This document shows, piece by piece, positions 45,495-54,172 of a stretch of DNA of 64,000 nt; within the stretch, counting starts at the first letter, position 1; each line of letters starts with the position of its first letter. The translations under genes were made by a program, and so were the position numbers. The stretch is from Cyanobium sp. Cruz-8D1. Its GTDB lineage: Bacteria > Cyanobacteriota > Cyanobacteriia > PCC-6307 > Cyanobiaceae. Below the pieces are notes generated by a model, which was not told the origin of the DNA, ran no database searches, and was given only the letters and a program-made list of their open reading frames with translations. The stretch spans positions 147,475 through 211,474 of the forward strand of contig NZ_JAGQCD010000003.1 of the NCBI RefSeq assembly GCF_024345975.1, in the 5' to 3' direction.

Positions 45495-45907
45495 GCGGCG
45501 TAGAAGCCCACCACGCCGGGGTCGGCGAACAGGCTGACCCGATCAATCCCCATCGACCGCAGTTGCTCGAGCACATAGTCCATCAGCTCCTTGCCCAGGC
45601 CGGCCCCCTGGTAGCGGGGATGAACGGCCACATCCCAGACAGTGGCCTCCACGACCCCGTCGCCGGTACAGCGGGCGAAGCCCACCAGCCGCGGCAAGCG
45701 GGCGTCATGGCGCCAGAGCCCTACCTGGAGAAGACTGTGCTGGAGGGCCTTGCGCACCCGCCGCAGGGGCCGGCGGCTCCAGCCCACCGCGTCGCAGAGC
45801 GCCTCGAGTTCAATCAGGTCGATCGGGCGTGCCTGGCTGAGCACCAGCTCCAGGTTGGGATTGGGGGTGGCGCAGAGCCGGTGCGCGGACCCGTAGAGAT
45901 CGGTCAT
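45437..45907 (-). CDS. GNAT family N-acetyltransferase
   Basis: A 156-residue acetyltransferase from ATG 45907, or 163 from GTG 45928. The acetyl-CoA binding motif A is DVAVHPRYQGAGLGKELMDYVL, split around Q-G-A-G-L-G, and the C-terminal FYAAQGWE closes the fold. The N-terminal ~60 residues (LEALCDAVGWSRRPLRRVRKAL) resemble plastid/cyanobacterial GNATs related to NSI, which acetylate proteins; that closeness is inferred from the D-A-V-G-W motif. Substrate unknown. Confidence 0.87.
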   Translation of the reverse strand: MTDLYGSAHRLCATPNPNLELVLSQARPIDLIELEALCDAVGWSRRPLRRVRKALQHSLLQVGLWRHDARLPRLVGFARCTGDGVVEATVWDVAVHPRYQGAGLGKELMDYVLEQLRSMGIDRVSLFADPGVVGFYAAQGWELEPLQRRCAFWYAP

Positions 45908-46049
45908 CAACGGCAGGGTCTCGGGCACGGCGTGGGGGCTACGCGTTCTGAAGATCCTGACGGATGCAGGCTGGACTACGGCAGGGTAGGGAATCCCTCC
46001 GACGACCGTCCTGAGCCTCTCCTCCACCAGCTCCGATCGGCCCCTGCTG

Positions 46050-46817
46050 GTGGGCGTGCATGGCTGGCTGCTGGCGGGCCGGCTGTGGCATCCCCTGAGG
46101 CAGGAACTGGCGCCGCGCTGGTCGCTGTGGTGCCCCGATCTGCCTGGTTTCGGCGGCACCGTGCGGCCCCGGGGTCTGCAGGCCAGCCTGGCCAGCTACG
46201 GCCGCTGGCTGGCGGAGGCCGCCCAACAGGAAGCCGCCGGCCGACCAGTGGTGCTGGTGGGCCACTCCCTGGGGGGAAGCCTGGCGCTGCACGCGGCGCC
46301 CCTGCTGGGGGAGCAGCTGCGGGGCCTGGTGCAGATCGCCGTGGGGGGCGGTGTGTATCAGCCGCGGCCCTTCGCCCGGGTCCGCCGGGGAGGGGCCGCC
46401 TTTCTGCGCTGGCGACCGGTCTGGGCGGCCCAGCTGCCCGGTACAGACGCGATCCGCAGCCCGCTGGTGGCCGAAGGCCGCGCCGCACGGGGACTGCTGG
46501 CCTGCAGCACCAACCGGGGCGCCGTGCGCCAGCTGCCCCGGCTCGCCGCCAAACTCCAGGTGCCCAGCCTGTGGATCGCCGGCAGCCGCGACCAGGTGAT
46601 GCAGCCCCGCTATGTGCGCCACCTGGCCGGCTACAGCCCCGATCACCAGCTCGCCATCCTCAACGGCCTTGGGCACCTGCCGATGGGCGAACAACCGCGC
46701 CAGCTGGCCGCCCTGATCGGCACCTGGCTGGAGCAGGACCTGGAACTGCCCACCCAGACCCAAGGGCCTCAGAGCGTGGCCAGCCCTTTTTCCTGCAACT
46801 CCGCCAGCTGGGCGTAG
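46050..46817 (+). CDS. Alpha/beta hydrolase
   Basis: A 255-residue alpha/beta-fold hydrolase starting at GTG 46050. VGVHGWLLAGRLW gives the oxyanion region, VVLVGHSLGGSLA the nucleophile elbow with Ser, and LNGLGHLPMGEQP the catalytic His; the Asp is likely in AGSRDQVM. The frame upstream has no other ATG/GTG/TTG before a TAG, so the predicted protein starts right at the first strand. Substrate unknown; esterase or lipase-like. Its 3' end overlaps the convergent ABC exporter gene by 49 bases. Confidence 0.82.
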   Translation: MGVHGWLLAGRLWHPLRQELAPRWSLWCPDLPGFGGTVRPRGLQASLASYGRWLAEAAQQEAAGRPVVLVGHSLGGSLALHAAPLLGEQLRGLVQIAVGGGVYQPRPFARVRRGGAAFLRWRPVWAAQLPGTDAIRSPLVAEGRAARGLLACSTNRGAVRQLPRLAAKLQVPSLWIAGSRDQVMQPRYVRHLAGYSPDHQLAILNGLGHLPMGEQPRQLAALIGTWLEQDLELPTQTQGPQSVASPFSCNSASWA

Positions 46818-48568
46818 AGCCCCCCGACGGCACGCAACTCACGGTGGTTGCCCTCCTCGATCAGACGACCGCGGCGCAACACCAGGATGCGATCGGCGGC
46901 TTCGACGGTGGCCAGCCGGTGGGCGATCACGATGGCGGTGCGGCCGCTGAGCAGCGTGTCGAGATCCCGCTGCAGGGTGGCCTCGGTGGAGGGGTCCATG
47001 AAGGCGGTGGCCTCATCCATGACCAGAACAGAGGGGTCGCGGATCGCCACCCGCGCCACGGCCAGCAGCTGGCGTTCGCCGGAGGAAAGATTGCCGCCCC
47101 GCTCGCGCAGCTCGGTGGCCAGGCCATCCCCCAGCCGGCCCAGCAGGGGGGTGAGGCCGAGATCGCCGCAGATCCGCTCCAGATCGGTCTGACTGATGTC
47201 GGAATCGAGGCGCAGGTTGTCGGCCACGTTGCCGCTGAACAGGAACGTGTCCTGCAGCACCACCCCCAGGCGGCGGCGCAGGGTGGCGATGGGAAGCTCG
47301 CGGATGTCCACCCCATCGAGGCGGATGCTGCCCTGCTGGGGTTCGTAGAGCCGGCAGAGCAGCCGGATCACGGTGGTCTTGCCGGACCCAGTGGGACCCA
47401 CGATCGCCACGTGCTCCCCTGCTGCGATGCGGAAAGAGAGATCGGTGAGGATCGGATCGTCGGGGCGGTAGGCGAAGGAGACGTTCTCGAACTCCACCGC
47501 GCCGGGGCTGAAGCGTTCGGCACCGGACAGCACGGCGGCGCGGCTGCGCTGGCTGCTGGGTAGATCGGCGATCTCAATCGGCTGCTCAAGCAGTTCACCG
47601 ATGCGCTCGACGGCGGTGAGCCCCCCCTGGATCTGGGTAAAGCGCTCCGCCAGTTGGCGCAGGGGGTCGAACACCCGCTGGGAGAAGAGGATGAAGGTGG
47701 TCAGGGTGCCCAGGCCCATGGCCCCACCGGTGACCATGGCGCCGCCGAGGGCCAGCACCATCGCCACGGCCGCCAGGGCCACCCATTCGATGAAGGCCGA
47801 GATGGCGCTGTCGTAGAAAATCGTGCCGGTGACGGCCTGGCGGTAGGCGTCGGTGGTGTGGGAGAAACGCTCGCCGTTGACGGCCTCCCGCCGGAACATC
47901 TGCACCACCTCCAGTCCCTGGAGATTTTCCTGCAGGTCAGCGTTGAGCTGGCCCAGTTCCTCCCGCACCCGGTAGTTGGCCTTGCGGTAACGGCCCTGCA
48001 ACCAGAGCACCCCCATGGTCACAGGCACCTGGCTGGCCAGCAGCAGCAGCCCAAGCCGCCACTCGATCGACAGCATGGTGAGGCCGATCACCAGCAGGGT
48101 GACCAGATCGGAGAGCACCCCCACCGCACCACTGCCAAACACCTCGGCCAGGGCATCGACGTCGCTGGTGAGGCGGGTGAGCAGCTTGCCCACCGGCGTA
48201 CGGTCGTGGAAACGCAGCGACAGGGCCATCGCGTGGCGGAACAGGTCGTCGCGGATGCGGGCGGTGAGCCGCTGACCCACCACCTGCACGTTGTAGGTCT
48301 GGGTGCCCTGCAGGGAGAGCCGCAGCAGCACCGCCGCCAGCAGCAGCAGCACCAGCAACCGCAGGGCCACCGGGACCGGCAAGGGAGCCAGCCAGGACAG
48401 CACCTCCTCGCCCCGGAGCTTGGAGATCACCTGGCCCACCAGCAACGGCTGCACCGAGGCCGCCAGGGCCAGGGGGATCAGCAGCACCAGGGACAGCAGC
48501 AGACGCTTGCGATCCCGACCCAGATAGGGCAGGAGACGCCGCAGTCGCTGGCCATCGAGGCTGCTCAT
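46769..48568 (-). CDS. ABC exporter, fused membrane and ATPase domains
   Basis: A 599-residue half-transporter. Residues ~15-320 are a type IV exporter membrane domain with six helices ([21 protein letters not shown] coupling region); residues ~345-599 are the ATPase with GPTGSGKTT (Walker A), [15 protein letters not shown] (signature) and [12 protein letters not shown] (Walker B). It belongs to the MdlB/MsbA-like group exporting lipids, peptides or drugs; substrate unknown. The ATG overlaps the end of hisG (ATGA), so both are expressed from one transcript with hisG first. Confidence 0.92.
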   Translation of the reverse strand: MSSLDGQRLRRLLPYLGRDRKRLLLSLVLLIPLALAASVQPLLVGQVISKLRGEEVLSWLAPLPVPVALRLLVLLLLAAVLLRLSLQGTQTYNVQVVGQRLTARIRDDLFRHAMALSLRFHDRTPVGKLLTRLTSDVDALAEVFGSGAVGVLSDLVTLLVIGLTMLSIEWRLGLLLLASQVPVTMGVLWLQGRYRKANYRVREELGQLNADLQENLQGLEVVQMFRREAVNGERFSHTTDAYRQAVTGTIFYDSAISAFIEWVALAAVAMVLALGGAMVTGGAMGLGTLTTFILFSQRVFDPLRQLAERFTQIQGGLTAVERIGELLEQPIEIADLPSSQRSRAAVLSGAERFSPGAVEFENVSFAYRPDDPILTDLSFRIAAGEHVAIVGPTGSGKTTVIRLLCRLYEPQQGSIRLDGVDIRELPIATLRRRLGVVLQDTFLFSGNVADNLRLDSDISQTDLERICGDLGLTPLLGRLGDGLATELRERGGNLSSGERQLLAVARVAIRDPSVLVMDEATAFMDPSTEATLQRDLDTLLSGRTAIVIAHRLATVEAADRILVLRRGRLIEEGNHRELRAVGGLYAQLAELQEKGLATL

Positions 48569-49233
48569 CGGACGGAGACCTGGATGGCGGCGACGCGCTC
48601 GACCAGGCCCTGGAGGGTCCCGTCATCGAGGCGCAGGGCCAGGGGATGGCCGATCAGGCGGGCCGTGCTGGTGAACAGATCCTCGATCGCCACCAGGCCG
48701 TTGTCCCGCAGGGTGCGGCCGGTGGCCACCAGGTCAACGATCGCCTCGGACATGCCCGTGATCGGACCGAGCTCCACCGATCCGGTCAGGTGGATCAGCT
48801 CCACCGGCAGATCCAGCTGGTCGAAGAAGGCCTCGGCGCAGCGGGTGAACTTGCTGGCCACGCGGCAGTGGGCCGGCAGATCGGCGGCCCGGCGGTAGCC
48901 GCTGCTGGCTTTCACCGCCACCGCCATGCGACAGCCGCCGAAGCCGAGGTCCACCAGCTGGGCCACAGGGAGCTGGTGCTCCCGCAGCACGTCGTACCCC
49001 ACCACCCCGAGCTGGGCCTGGCCATAGGCCACATACACAGGCACATCGGCATTGCGCACCAGCAGGGCCCTGGCCGTGCCGCAGCGGCTCGGCACCATCA
49101 ACAGGCGGTTGTCCTCGTCCAGCAGATCGGAGAAATCCAGGCCGGCCGCTGCGAAACGGCGTACCGAATCCTTCAGCAGGGCGCCCTTGGCCAGGGCGAC
49201 GGTGATCGGGGATCGCTGGTTGGCGGTGATCAT
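48565..49233 (-). CDS. hisG: ATP phosphoribosyltransferase, short form
   Basis: A 222-residue enzyme catalysing the first step of histidine synthesis from ATP and [24 protein letters not shown] is the N-terminal active-site region, [20 protein letters not shown] and the PRPP-binding [20 protein letters not shown] are conserved. It lacks the C-terminal regulatory domain of long HisG, so it should need HisZ, encoded elsewhere. Start ATG 49233 is preferred over an upstream in-frame ATG at 49248. Divergent from gloB. Confidence 0.95.
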   Translation of the reverse strand: MITANQRSPITVALAKGALLKDSVRRFAAAGLDFSDLLDEDNRLLMVPSRCGTARALLVRNADVPVYVAYGQAQLGVVGYDVLREHQLPVAQLVDLGFGGCRMAVAVKASSGYRRAADLPAHCRVASKFTRCAEAFFDQLDLPVELIHLTGSVELGPITGMSEAIVDLVATGRTLRDNGLVAIEDLFTSTARLIGHPLALRLDDGTLQGLVERVAAIQVSVR

Positions 49234-49262
49234 GGAAGCCAGCAGCAACCTGAACTGTAACG

Positions 49263-50021
49263 ATGCAGGATCATCACCAAGACCCGCCCCAGGCCCCGCT
49301 GCAAGTGGTGCTGCTGCCGGTGCTGCGGGACAACTACCTGTTCGTGCTCCATGACGGCCGGCAAGCGGCGGTGGTGGATCCGGCGGTGGCGGACCCGGCG
49401 ATCGCCTGGCTGAAGCAGCGGGACCTGGAGCTGGTGGCAGTGCTGCAGACCCACCACCACAGCGATCACATCGGCGGGACCCCTGGGCTGCTGCGGGAAT
49501 GGCCCCGCTGTGAGGTGGTGGCGGCCCTGGCCGACCGGGAGCGGATCCCCTTCCAGACCAGGGGAGTGGCCGGCGGGGATCGTTTCACCCTGCTGGGCCA
49601 GCCGGTGGAGGTGCTGGCGGTGCCAGGCCACACCCGCGCCCACCTGGCCTTCCACCTGCCCCTGCAGGGCGAGCTCTTCTGCGGCGACACCCTGTTCGCC
49701 GCCGGCTGCGGCCGGCTGTTCGAGGGCAGCCCCGAGCAGATGCACCACTCCCTGGGCCTGTTGGCGGCGCTGCCGGAGACCACCCGGGTGTGGTGCGCCC
49801 ATGAGTACACCGCCGCCAATCTGCGCTGGGCCGCAGCCCAGCGACCGGGGGATGGGGCCATCGCCGAACGGCTGGCCGCGGTGCTGCTCGCCCGGGGCCA
49901 GGACAGACCCACCATCCCCAGCAGCATCGGCGAGGAGCGGCGCACCAACCTGTTCCTGCGGGCGGCCGATGGCCAGGAACTGGCCGACTTGCGGCGCAGC
50001 AAGAATGACTGGACGGGCTGA
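49263..50021 (+). CDS. gloB: Hydroxyacylglutathione hydrolase (glyoxalase II)
   Basis: A 252-residue metallo-beta-lactamase-fold enzyme hydrolysing S-lactoylglutathione. [15 protein letters not shown] starts the fold; the binuclear metal site is [10 protein letters not shown], then [29 protein letters not shown] and [13 protein letters not shown] supply the remaining ligands. The C-terminal glutathione-binding domain ends in TNLFLRA. It ends 17 bases from the convergent ABC ATPase. Confidence 0.95.
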   Translation: MQDHHQDPPQAPLQVVLLPVLRDNYLFVLHDGRQAAVVDPAVADPAIAWLKQRDLELVAVLQTHHHSDHIGGTPGLLREWPRCEVVAALADRERIPFQTRGVAGGDRFTLLGQPVEVLAVPGHTRAHLAFHLPLQGELFCGDTLFAAGCGRLFEGSPEQMHHSLGLLAALPETTRVWCAHEYTAANLRWAAAQRPGDGAIAERLAAVLLARGQDRPTIPSSIGEERRTNLFLRAADGQELADLRRSKNDWTG

Positions 50022-50037
50022 GCGTCGCTGCCCGGCC

Positions 50038-51225
50038 TCAGGGAGGGGAGTTGACGCTTTCGGCGCTGCGCCCCAGCGGCAGGGTCACCAGCGAACGTCC
50101 ACCAGGAAACAACAGCGCCGACTCACCGGAGCGGAACCGCAGCCACCCCCGCCGGCCGTGGGGGTGGTCGGCCTCCAGGGGCGCCCGCCAGCGCAGCCGG
50201 TGGTCCCCGAGCTGCACCTGGTAGAGCCATTCCCGGCCGAGAAACTCACGGCCGCTGATCCAGGCCGGCCCCTCCTCCTCGGGCAGGAACTCCAGGGCCT
50301 GGGGGCGAACCATCACCTCAACGCTCTCCGATTCCTCCGAGCCGTCTGGTCCCCTGGTCGCCGGCTCGAGCTCCCCGAGAACGGTCTGCAGCCGGCGGCC
50401 GCGCCAGCGGGCCGGCAACAGATTGGACTGGAGCACGAACTGGCCCACGAAGGCGGTAGCGGGCTGGTCGACCAGTTCGCGGGGCGGGGCGCACTGGTGC
50501 AGCACGCCATCGCGCAGCACCCCCACCCGGTTGCAGATCGCCAGAGCTTCCTCCGGATCGTGGGTGACCATCAGGCCGCTGGCGCCGCAGCGGGCCAGCA
50601 CAGCTGGAAGCTCGCTGCGCAACCGCAGCCGCACCTCCACATCCAGATTGGAGAAGGGCTCATCCAGCAACACCACCGAGGGCGAGGGCGCTAGGGCCCG
50701 GGCCATGGCCAGGCGCTGGCGCTGGCCGCCGGAGAGTTCGTGGGGGTAGCGGCGCTCCAGCCCGCCCAGGCCCAGCAGATCGAGCAGCCAGGCCACCCGG
50801 GCGGTGTCCTGGCCGCGGCGCAGGCCGAAGCAGGCGTTGCGCCAGGCATCGAGATGGGGGAAGAGGGCATCGTCCTGGAACACCATGCCGACGCCCCGCC
50901 GTTCGGGGGGCAACAGCCTCTCCGGCCCCGCCACCTGCTGTCCGCCGATGCTGATGCTGCCGCGGCCGGGGCGCTCGAAGCCGGCGATCAGCCGCAGCAG
51001 GGTGGTCTTGCCGCAGCCAGAGGGGCCCAGCAGACCCACCAGTTCCCCCGCACCGAGAACGAGCTCGATGCCCTTGAGGGTCCAGGAGGAAACGTCGCGG
51101 CCCGGGTAGCGGTACCAGAGGTCTTCGATGCGGACGTGGTCGCGCGGGGCGACGTCCACGGGGGTGGACACCGTGGTGGCTGGAGTGGCGGACGGCGTGG
51201 CGATGGTGGTGGTGGTGGAAGCCAT
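50038..51225 (-). CDS. ABC transporter ATP-binding protein, iron/spermidine-type
   Basis: A 395-residue ATPase subunit. Walker A is GLLGPSGCGKTTLLRLIAG, signature HELSGGQRQRLAMARAL, Walker B VVLLDEPFSNLD, with VTHDPEEALAI as the H-loop. The last ~120 residues form a TOBE-like regulatory domain (EVMVRPQALEFLPE). Closest by motif to FutC/FbpC ferric iron importers of cyanobacteria; other MalK-type imports cannot be excluded. The first ~25 residues are Thr/Ala-rich and variable. Permease and binding protein genes are not in the window. Confidence 0.88.
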   Translation of the reverse strand: MASTTTTIATPSATPATTVSTPVDVAPRDHVRIEDLWYRYPGRDVSSWTLKGIELVLGAGELVGLLGPSGCGKTTLLRLIAGFERPGRGSISIGGQQVAGPERLLPPERRGVGMVFQDDALFPHLDAWRNACFGLRRGQDTARVAWLLDLLGLGGLERRYPHELSGGQRQRLAMARALAPSPSVVLLDEPFSNLDVEVRLRLRSELPAVLARCGASGLMVTHDPEEALAICNRVGVLRDGVLHQCAPPRELVDQPATAFVGQFVLQSNLLPARWRGRRLQTVLGELEPATRGPDGSEESESVEVMVRPQALEFLPEEEGPAWISGREFLGREWLYQVQLGDHRLRWRAPLEADHPHGRRGWLRFRSGESALLFPGGRSLVTLPLGRSAESVNSPP

Positions 51226-51254
51226 AAGATCCCAGTCCCGCATTGTTACCCGTC

Positions 51255-51683
51255 ATGAGTTCCAACGCAGGCGGGGGTGACGAAAGGCACAGGCCCTTGT
51301 CTCATCCGGTCCACACCCCGGCCGCACCCGCCCCGGTGGGCCCCTACAACCAGGCCGTGCTCGCCGCTGGCGTTCTCTATTGCTCCGGCCAGATCGCCCT
51401 GGATCCGCTGAGCGGCACCCTGGTGGGGGATGGCGACGTGGAGGCCGAGACCGTCCAGGTGCTGAGCAACCTGCAGGCGGTACTGGCCGCCGCCGGCTGC
51501 AGCCCCGAGCACGTCGTGCGAACCACCGTGTACCTGGTGGATCTGAACGATTTCGCCCGGGTCAACAGCCTTTACGCCGGGATGTTCGCAGCCGGCGTGG
51601 CTCCGGCGCGGGCCTGTGTGCAGGTGGCCGCCTTGCCGAAGGGCGCGCGGGTGGAGATCGACGCCATCGCCGTCATCGCCTGA
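51255..51683 (+). CDS. ridA: RidA family deaminase
   Basis: A 142-residue YjgF/YER057c-family protein: PAAPAPVGPYNQAVLAAGVLY with the substrate-contact region, SGQIALDP, TTVYLVDLNDFARVN, and the catalytic Arg in PARACVQVAALPKGARVEIDA. RidA trimers hydrolyse reactive enamine/imine intermediates from PLP enzymes. It is divergent from the ABC ATPase, whose start is 29 bases away. Confidence 0.93.
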   Translation: MSSNAGGGDERHRPLSHPVHTPAAPAPVGPYNQAVLAAGVLYCSGQIALDPLSGTLVGDGDVEAETVQVLSNLQAVLAAAGCSPEHVVRTTVYLVDLNDFARVNSLYAGMFAAGVAPARACVQVAALPKGARVEIDAIAVIA

Positions 51684-51751
51684 GGCGGTTCTCAGCGAAG
51701 GCTCAAAGTCCTCCGCTGGCTGGGGGGGCCGGACTGCGGCAACCTGGAACG

Positions 51752-52027
51752 ATGGAGACCCCGTTCGGCACCTGGTTCCACGAGGTGGTGGTGATGACAC
51801 CGGGCCGCTTCGAGGAGGCCATCGATGCGGTGCTGGCGGTGCAGCAGTTCAAGACGGTGGTGCTCCACCTCAGTGCGATGGCGCCGGAGGAGGCCCAGCG
51901 CACGATCGACTTCGTTTCAGGCGGCGTCTTCGCCCTGGACGGTCAATCGGAGCGGCTGGGGGACACGGTGTTCCTGTTCGCCCCAGCCCTGGTGACGATC
52001 AGCCGGGATGGGGACGACAGGGACTGA
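51752..52027 (+). CDS. Short SepF-like protein
   Basis: A 91-residue protein consisting only of the SepF/DUF552 core: VVVMTPGRFEEAIDAVLAVQQ, FKTVVLHLSAMAPEEAQRTIDFV, and a GGVFALDGQSERLGDTVFLFAP segment. The N-terminal amphipathic membrane-targeting helix and linker of normal SepF (about 190 residues in cyanobacteria) are absent. SepF tethers FtsZ to the membrane and bends it. Here the lack of the membrane helix suggests a soluble paralogue, or a regulator that co-assembles with full SepF encoded elsewhere. Confidence 0.8.
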   Translation: METPFGTWFHEVVVMTPGRFEEAIDAVLAVQQFKTVVLHLSAMAPEEAQRTIDFVSGGVFALDGQSERLGDTVFLFAPALVTISRDGDDRD

Positions 52028-52104
52028 GCCGGCGAGGACTGGCCACCCCGCCCTTGTGGAGCCCACAACGGGGCAGTAACACGGGCATCGGTTCTCTCCT
52101 GCCC

Positions 52105-52641
52105 ATGAAGCGATCCACCGGCCTGGCCCTGCTGGCCCTCGCCGGGGGCCTCGCCGCTCCCCTGGCTGGCCCTGGCCCCAGCGCCCTGGCGGTGGGAACC
52201 GGCAGCGGGCAGATGGTGCTGGTCCGCACCGAGCGGCAGCTGCCCATCAGCGGCGATCCGATCTGGGAACTGCAGCTGTTGCTCCCGGGCCAGCCGCCAC
52301 GGGCCTACGAAGCCCTGGTGGGACGCGCGCGGCGCCAGGACGGCGACCGTGACCGCCTGGGCAGCAAGGCGCCATTACCGCGGGGCCGCTACGCCGTGAC
52401 CGAGATCACACCCGTGCAACCGACGGATGCTGTGGAACTGGGCCGCTTTCTCTGGATCGGCCTGCAACCCGACTTCCCCACCGCCCGCCGGGGCCTGGGC
52501 ATCCACCACGATCCCAGTGCCGGCCGGGGGCGCAGCAGCGGCACCGACGGCTGCATCGGCCTGATCCACGGCAATGACCTGCTGGTGCTCGGTGATCTGC
52601 TGCGGCGCAGCGGCACCACCGAGTTGCTGGTGCGGGACTGA
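52105..52641 (+). CDS. L,D-transpeptidase family (YkuD) exported protein
   Basis: A 178-residue protein with a signal peptide (LALLALAGGLAAPLAGPGPSA). The C-terminal part has the YkuD signature HHDPSAG followed by SSGTDGCIGL, with the catalytic Cys in D-G-C-I-G-L. Such enzymes form 3-3 peptidoglycan cross-links or anchor proteins to peptidoglycan. It is shorter than most family members and lacks a LysM domain. It lies 77 bases after the SepF-like gene in the same direction, a cell-wall/division context. Confidence 0.85.
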   Translation: MKRSTGLALLALAGGLAAPLAGPGPSALAVGTGSGQMVLVRTERQLPISGDPIWELQLLLPGQPPRAYEALVGRARRQDGDRDRLGSKAPLPRGRYAVTEITPVQPTDAVELGRFLWIGLQPDFPTARRGLGIHHDPSAGRGRSSGTDGCIGLIHGNDLLVLGDLLRRSGTTELLVRD

Positions 52642-52665
52642 GCGGCGTTCCAGATCGGCCGGCGT

Positions 52666-52896
52666 TCAGCTGCGGCCGGCCAGGGCCTCCTTCAGCCCCC
52701 GCTCCAGTTCCTGGCGCTGGGCCGGGTCCCCCACCAGCAGCAGGGCCCCGGTGCCGGGCCACCAATTGAGCCGCAGGTTCGAGACGCCGTCCTCGACGGC
52801 CAGCATCTCAAAGGAACCCTGGTGCACCCAGTGGCCGACGCAGCCGAGGCTCTCGACTCGTGCCTGGAGTTCCTCCAGGGTTCCGTTGAACGTCAC
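52666..52896 (-). CDS. Conserved hypothetical small protein
   Basis: A 76-residue soluble protein with a GTG start that overlaps the stop of the upstream gene (GTGA). LEELQARVESLGCVGHWVHQG is the N-terminal helix-loop; GALLLVGDPAQRQELERGL is a strand-helix end. The whole has a compact alpha/beta look with two conserved Trp positions. No family recognised. Together with the upstream Trp-rich small protein it forms a two-gene unit. Confidence 0.65.
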   Translation of the reverse strand: MTFNGTLEELQARVESLGCVGHWVHQGSFEMLAVEDGVSNLRLNWWPGTGALLLVGDPAQRQELERGLKEALAGRS

Positions 52897-53192
52897 AGAT
52901 CGGTACTGGTGTTAAAGGAATTGATGGACTTCGGCGGGATTGGCCCTGCCAGCACCGGCACATCCGCTGGCCCCGATTCCTGGGGCAGTGGCTGCCAGCC
53001 CGGTTGCCAGGCCTGGCGGTCGCGCAGTTCACCCAGGGGAACCAGCAGTCGGTAGCCTGGATCCAGCACCGCCTGCAGTTCCGCGGACCGCTCCTGGCCG
53101 CGTCCCCTCTGGCCCAGCAGGACGAAATGGCGGTAGCCGCCGCTGCTCTCGGCCCGGTCGGGCTGGGTGGTCCAGGCGGCGGAAAGCTTCAT
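52893..53192 (-). CDS. Trp-rich small protein, TIGR02450-like
   Basis: A 99-residue protein from ATG 53192. The first ~70 residues (KLSAAWTT, YRHFVLLGQ, ELQAVLDPGYRLLVPLGELRD, then AWQPGWQPL) match the pattern K-x-x-S-x-W-T, H-F, E-A-V-L, W-x-x-L-x-D, W-x-x-G-W of the Trp-rich conserved hypothetical family TIGR02450; the last ~30 residues are a Pro/Ser extension. Function of the family is unknown. Translation is coupled to the next gene by overlap. Confidence 0.65.
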   Translation of the reverse strand: MKLSAAWTTQPDRAESSGGYRHFVLLGQRGRGQERSAELQAVLDPGYRLLVPLGELRDRQAWQPGWQPLPQESGPADVPVLAGPIPPKSINSFNTSTDL

Positions 53193-53225
53193 CACGCGAG
53201 CGGCGAGGGGGCGAGGAACGGAACA

Positions 53226-54053
53226 TCAGCGGGTCTGGGCGGAGAGGGGCTCCTCGATCACCGGGTTGCGCAGCACCCCGATCCCCTCGATTTCCACGTC
53301 GACCGTATCGCCGCTGCGCAACCAGCGGGGCGGATCGGCCGCCATGCCGACGCCGCTGGGGGTGCCGGTGAGGATCACGGTGCCGGCCAGCAGGGTGGTG
53401 CTGGCGCTGAGGAATTCGATGATCGCCGCCACCGGGAAGATCATGTCGGCGGTGCTGGCCGCCTGCACCGTTTCGCCGTTGAGGCGGGTCTGCAGGGCCA
53501 GGGCCTGGGGATCGGGGATCGCCGCGGCACTTACCAGGCAAGGGCCCAGGGGCGCGAAGCTGTCGAAGCTCTTGCCGCGGCACCACTGGCCGCCGCCGAG
53601 GCGCGGCTGCTTCTGCCAGTCGCGGGCGCTGACATCGTTGGCGCACGTGTAGCCCAGCACCACCTCCAGAGCTTCGGAACGCGGCACGTTGCGGCAGGTG
53701 CGGCCGATCACCACCGCCAGTTCCCCCTCGTAGTCCACCTGGTGGCTGGGGGCGGTGGTGGGCAGGCTGATGGGGGCCTCCGGGTGCTGCACCGCCCCGG
53801 GCGATTTCATGAACAGCACCGGATAGGTGGGGATCGCCGCGCCGGTCTCGGCAGCATGGCGGCGGTAGTTCAGACCGATGCAGAGGATGGCCCGGGGCTC
53901 CAGAGGGGCCAGGATCCGCTGCACCACAGCCGGTTCCCCGCTGGGCACCAGTTCGCCGAACAGATCGCCCCTCAGGCGTTCCAGGCCGCCGTCGGGATGG
54001 CGGCAGGCCTGGTGGATCCCGCCTGCCGGCTCCTGATAGCGAACGATCTTCAT
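53226..54053 (-). CDS. Fumarylacetoacetate hydrolase family protein
   Basis: A 275-residue FAH-superfamily enzyme. ILCIGLNYRRHAAETG starts the C-terminal catalytic domain; metal ligands are in VDYEGELAVVIG (Glu) and GYTCANDVSARDWQ (Asp), and ILTGTPSGVGMA closes the site. Family members hydrolyse or decarboxylate acylpyruvates and oxaloacetate. The substrate is unknown; neighbourhood with malic enzyme on the other strand may hint at C4-acid metabolism, which is inference only. Confidence 0.9.
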   Translation of the reverse strand: MKIVRYQEPAGGIHQACRHPDGGLERLRGDLFGELVPSGEPAVVQRILAPLEPRAILCIGLNYRRHAAETGAAIPTYPVLFMKSPGAVQHPEAPISLPTTAPSHQVDYEGELAVVIGRTCRNVPRSEALEVVLGYTCANDVSARDWQKQPRLGGGQWCRGKSFDSFAPLGPCLVSAAAIPDPQALALQTRLNGETVQAASTADMIFPVAAIIEFLSASTTLLAGTVILTGTPSGVGMAADPPRWLRSGDTVDVEIEGIGVLRNPVIEEPLSAQTR

Positions 54054-54172
54054 ACGGGCCTCACAGGGACGTCGCGGAGGGCTCAGCAGCGGAATCCCAA
54101 CCGGCGTGGAGCGGCCACTCTCGCCCGGCGTTCCATGGATGATGGGGTCGCTAGCGGATCCAGGAGCACGCC

